NCBI RefSeq assembly: GCF_002925845.1
Contig: NZ_PDNI01000074.1
Span: forward strand, 176,001-240,000
DNA from: Roseovarius nitratireducens
GTDB lineage: Bacteria > Pseudomonadota > Alphaproteobacteria > Rhodobacterales > Rhodobacteraceae
Direction: 5' to 3'
Length of the DNA stretch: 64,000 nt
Below are positions 61,296 to 64,000 of this stretch, one piece after another (position 1 is the stretch's first letter; the number at the start of each line of letters is the position of its first letter). Position numbers and translations under genes: made by a program. The notes below the pieces were generated by a model. It worked only from the letters and a program-made list of their open reading frames with translations, did no database searches and was not told the origin of the DNA.

Positions 61296-62789
61296 ATGGG
61301 GTATGTGACACAGATTCTCGAGGTCCTCTCGCTCGTCTTCGTGTTCCTTCTGGGGACGGCGGCGCTGGTGGTGCTGCTCTTCTACGTTATAGACCGTATG
61401 CAGACCGGCGACGCGATTCGCCGGAACTACCCGGTGATCGGGCGGTTCCGGGGGCTGTTCACCAAGCTGGGCGAATTCTTTCGTCAGTATTTCTTTGCGA
61501 TGGACCGCGAGGAAATGCCCTTCAACCGTGCGCAACGGGATTGGGTGGCGCATGCGACCAAGCACAAGGGCAATACCATCGCCTTTGGCTCGACCCGCAA
61601 TCTTCACGTGCCCGGCACGCCCATATTCGTTCCGGCGGTGTTCCCGCCGCTCGACAACCAGTTTGCCACCACCGCACCGATGGAGATCGGGCCGGGCGCG
61701 GCGATTCCCTACAAGGCGAAGTCGATCTTCAACATCTCCGGCATGAGCTATGGCGCGATCTCGCGCCCCGCCGTCGAGGCGCTGAGCCGGGGGGCGGCAC
61801 GGGCGGGCATCTGGCTCAATACCGGTGAGGGCGGGGTCAGCCCCTATCACCTGACCGGCGGGTGCGACCTTGTTTACCAGATCGGCACCGCGAAATACGG
61901 TGTGCGCGACGCCGGGGGGCAACTCTCGGATGACAGGTTGCGCGAGGTTTCTGACAACCCGTGCATCAAGATGTTCGAGATCAAGCTGGCGCAGGGCGCC
62001 AAACCCGGCAAGGGCGGCATCCTGCCCGGTGCCAAGGTCAATTACGAGATCGCGCGCATCCGCGGCATTGCCGAGGGGCAGGACAGCATTTCGCCCAACC
62101 GGTTCGTCGAGATCGACGATTTCGGCGACCTGCTCGACATGATCGGTCATATCCGCCGCGTCACCGGGCGGCCCGTCGGTTTCAAGACGGTGATCGGCTC
62201 GTCGCAGGCCTGGGAGCCGTTCTTCGAGCTGGTGGCCGCGCGCGGGGCGGAGTGCGCGCCGGATTTCATCACCATAGACGGCGGCGAGGGGGGCACCGGG
62301 GCGGCACCGATGCCGCTGATGGACCTCGTGGGCATGCCGCTGCGCGACGCGCTGCCGCGCATGGTGGATCTGCGCGACCGTTACGGTCTCAAGGACCGAA
62401 TCCGCATGATTGCCAGCGGCAAGCTGGTCAATCCCGGCGACGTGGCCTGGGCGCTCTGCGCCGGGGCCGATTTCGTGACCTCGGCGCGCGGCTTCATGTT
62501 CAGCCTCGGCTGCATCCAGGCGCTCAAGTGCAACCGTAACACCTGCCCCACCGGCATCACCACCCACGATCCGTATCTTCAGCGCGGCCTCGTGGTCGAG
62601 GACAAGTATGCCAAGGTTGCAAACTATGCCAAGTCCATCATCAACGAGGTCGAGACCATCGCCCATTCCGTCGGCGTGGCCGAACCGCGGCAGATGCGGC
62701 GGCGGCACGTGCGGCTGGTGCAGGCCAACGGCACCTCGATCCGCTTCAACGAGATCCGCCCGAGTTACAGCCCGGACGCGCCATCGTGA
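61296..62789 (+). CDS. Membrane-anchored glutamate-synthase-family FMN protein
   Basis: A 497-residue protein with one N-terminal helix (about residues 5-32, LEVLSLVFVFLLGTAALVVL) followed by an FMN-binding (beta/alpha)8 domain of the glutamate synthase alpha-subunit type: FNISGMSYGAISRPA, GGEGGTGAAPMPLMD and the 3Fe-4S Cys set C-x5-C-x4-C in GCIQALKCNRNTCPTG. No amidotransferase or NADPH partner is present, so it is not a full glutamate synthase. Between ccoS and msrP. Function unknown. Confidence 0.75.
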   Translation: MGYVTQILEVLSLVFVFLLGTAALVVLLFYVIDRMQTGDAIRRNYPVIGRFRGLFTKLGEFFRQYFFAMDREEMPFNRAQRDWVAHATKHKGNTIAFGSTRNLHVPGTPIFVPAVFPPLDNQFATTAPMEIGPGAAIPYKAKSIFNISGMSYGAISRPAVEALSRGAARAGIWLNTGEGGVSPYHLTGGCDLVYQIGTAKYGVRDAGGQLSDDRLREVSDNPCIKMFEIKLAQGAKPGKGGILPGAKVNYEIARIRGIAEGQDSISPNRFVEIDDFGDLLDMIGHIRRVTGRPVGFKTVIGSSQAWEPFFELVAARGAECAPDFITIDGGEGGTGAAPMPLMDLVGMPLRDALPRMVDLRDRYGLKDRIRMIASGKLVNPGDVAWALCAGADFVTSARGFMFSLGCIQALKCNRNTCPTGITTHDPYLQRGLVVEDKYAKVANYAKSIINEVETIAHSVGVAEPRQMRRRHVRLVQANGTSIRFNEIRPSYSPDAPS

Positions 62790-62865
62790 TCGCCACCGGT
62801 GAAACCCGCGGCTGGTTTGGCGCGTGTCTGTCCCTATATGCCGTTTAACGGATAAGGAGGACGTA

Positions 62866-63765
62866 ATGGCCTATCGCTGGAAGAATGACCTGCGCGAGCG
62901 TGACGTGACCCCGGAGCCCGTGTGGCTCGACCGACGGGCCGTGATCGCCGGGGCGGCGGGGCTTGGTCTTCTCGGAGCCGGCGGTGCCGCGCGCGCCGAG
63001 ACGCTCGAGCCCAACGACTGGGAGGACATCACCTCCTACAACAATTACTATGAGTTCGGCACCGACAAGGGCGACCCGGCGCGCCATGCGCACCGGCTGA
63101 CCATCGAGCCGTGGAACGTGCGTATCGACGGGTTGGTGGACCGCCCCGGCGACTATGCCTTCGAGGACATCATGGCGAAGATGACGGTGGAGGAGCGCCT
63201 CTACCGTTTCCGCTGTGTCGAGGCATGGTCGATGGTGGTGCCGTGGAACGGGTTCGAGCTCGCCGACCTGCTGGCGATGGCGGGCGTGCAGTCAGGCGCG
63301 AAATACGTGGCCTTCGAGACGGTGCTGCGCGAGGACGAGATGCCCGGCGTGGCCTACCCGGTGCTCGACTGGCCCTATGTCGAGGGGCTGCGGCTCGATG
63401 AGGCGATGCATCCGCTCACCATCATGGCGACGGGCATATATGGTCGCGACATCCCAAAGCAGAACGGCGCGCCGCTGCGTCTTGTCGTGCCTTGGAAATA
63501 CGGCTTCAAGTCGATCAAGTCGGTGGTGCGCATCACGCTGATCGACAGTGAGCCGCCGACAAGCTGGAACAAGGCCAACCCGCGCGAATACGGCTTCTAC
63601 TCCAACGTCAACCCGGAGGTGGACCACCCACGCTGGAGCCAGGCCACAGAGCGGCGAATCGGCGGCGGGCTGTTCTCGTCGCGCATCCCGACGCCGATGT
63701 TCAACGGCTATGGCGACGAGGTGGCCAGCCTTTACAAGGGCATGGACCTCAAGAAGCAGTTCTGA
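62866..63765 (+). CDS. msrP: Periplasmic methionine sulfoxide reductase, molybdenum subunit
   Basis: A 299-residue MsrP (YedY) with a Tat signal [21 protein letters not shown] (twin Arg at 23-24) and the molybdopterin-binding Cys 117 in [15 protein letters not shown]. It repairs oxidised periplasmic Met residues using electrons from MsrQ. Strong GGAGGACGT ribosome site. The TGA overlaps the msrQ ATG by one base. Confidence 0.92.
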   Translation: MAYRWKNDLRERDVTPEPVWLDRRAVIAGAAGLGLLGAGGAARAETLEPNDWEDITSYNNYYEFGTDKGDPARHAHRLTIEPWNVRIDGLVDRPGDYAFEDIMAKMTVEERLYRFRCVEAWSMVVPWNGFELADLLAMAGVQSGAKYVAFETVLREDEMPGVAYPVLDWPYVEGLRLDEAMHPLTIMATGIYGRDIPKQNGAPLRLVVPWKYGFKSIKSVVRITLIDSEPPTSWNKANPREYGFYSNVNPEVDHPRWSQATERRIGGGLFSSRIPTPMFNGYGDEVASLYKGMDLKKQF

Positions 63766-64000
63766 TGTGGGCTGACCGGATCAACGGCCCGGCGCGCCGC
63801 GTTCCGATCTGGGCGCTGTGGGTCATCGGTCCCGCGCCGGCGATTTGGTTCTTCTACCTCGGGCTGACCGGCGGGCTCGGTGCCGAGCCGATCAAGGCGC
63901 TGGAGCGTGAACTGGGCCTGGTGGCGCTTCAGTTGCTGGTGGCCACGCTTACGATCACGCCGCTGCGGCGGCATCTCGGCATCAATCTCATGCGCTTTCG
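63765..64000 (+). CDS. msrQ: Heme-binding membrane subunit MsrQ, N-terminal part
   Basis: The gene runs off the right edge after 78 codons. Starts [19 protein letters not shown]; two membrane helices can be seen (about 15-33 and 50-66), with TPLRRHLGINLMRFR at the end, in the pattern of MsrQ (YedZ), the cytochrome b partner of MsrP. Overlaps msrP by one base (TGATG). Confidence 0.88.
   Translation, partial: MWADRINGPARRVPIWALWVIGPAPAIWFFYLGLTGGLGAEPIKALERELGLVALQLLVATLTITPLRRHLGINLMRF

Noticed and set aside
61023-62708. 561-codon open frame on the minus strand
   Set aside because: Antisense to the glutamate-synthase-like gene, which has clear FMN and Fe-S motifs.
1-64000. CRISPR arrays, prophage, insertion sequences, tRNA and rRNA genes
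   Set aside because: No regularly spaced repeats, transposase or integrase motifs were found, and no cloverleaf or TTCGA-loop sequence was seen by eye.

Overview
The window is GC-rich, densely packed chromosomal DNA from an aerobic alphaproteobacterium. Gene content points to the Roseobacter group of the Rhodobacteraceae: a DMSP lyase dddP fragment, a class I lysyl-tRNA synthetase, an rpoE-chrR singlet-oxygen sensor beside a furan-fatty-acid-type operon, separate b and b' ATP synthase subunits, FnrL with cbb3 oxidase genes, and several small DUF proteins typical of this group. I see no tRNA or rRNA gene, CRISPR array, insertion sequence or prophage. Almost all sequence is core chromosome in short, overlapping operons (many ATGA junctions).

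Layout. 0-1.6 kb: end fragment of dddP, an SCP2-fold protein, and a compact mercury cassette (merR divergent from merF plus a Cys-rich GDCCVxC protein). 1.6-7.7 kb: chrR-rpoE, divergent from a five-gene operon (flavin amine oxidase, DUF1365, MFS, DUF3833, SDR); both directions carry a TGATCC-N18-TA type promoter. 7.7-14.5 kb: small proteins, lysS, rpiA, rbfA, a secreted phosphodiester-glycosidase-like protein, truB, DUF1643, with two copies of a palindromic repeat. 14.8-23 kb: Do-like protease, hflKC, glutathione reductase, and the Fo operon atpI-B-E-X-F. 23-31.6 kb: universal stress protein, ArsR regulator with GT61 enzyme, LysR, rlmH-rsfS, MscS channel, deacetylase-like protein, MFS, asd. 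31.7-40.4 kb: three tandem paralogous membrane proteins of unknown function, a sulfotransferase/deacylase pair, two coupled methyltransferases (one Hen1-like), waaA and lpxK. 40.4-47.7 kb: dsbA-like, dciA, mutY, alkB, petABC, an outer-membrane barrel. 47.7-64 kb: GST, hemN, fnrL, uspA, ccoNOQP, a LysR regulator, ccoGHIS, a membrane-anchored glutamate-synthase-like flavoprotein, msrP and the start of msrQ.

How they work together. The 48-61 kb stretch is a microaerobic respiration unit: FnrL, anaerobic coproporphyrinogen oxidase for heme, the cbb3 oxidase and its assembly factors, with four FNR-box-like sites placed at hemN/fnrL, uspA/ccoN (two boxes) and ccoG, and a fifth before another uspA at 23.5 kb. 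The rpoE block is a photo-oxidative stress unit. The 31.7-40.4 kb block is biased to envelope and lipid chemistry, and holds the most unexplained genes.
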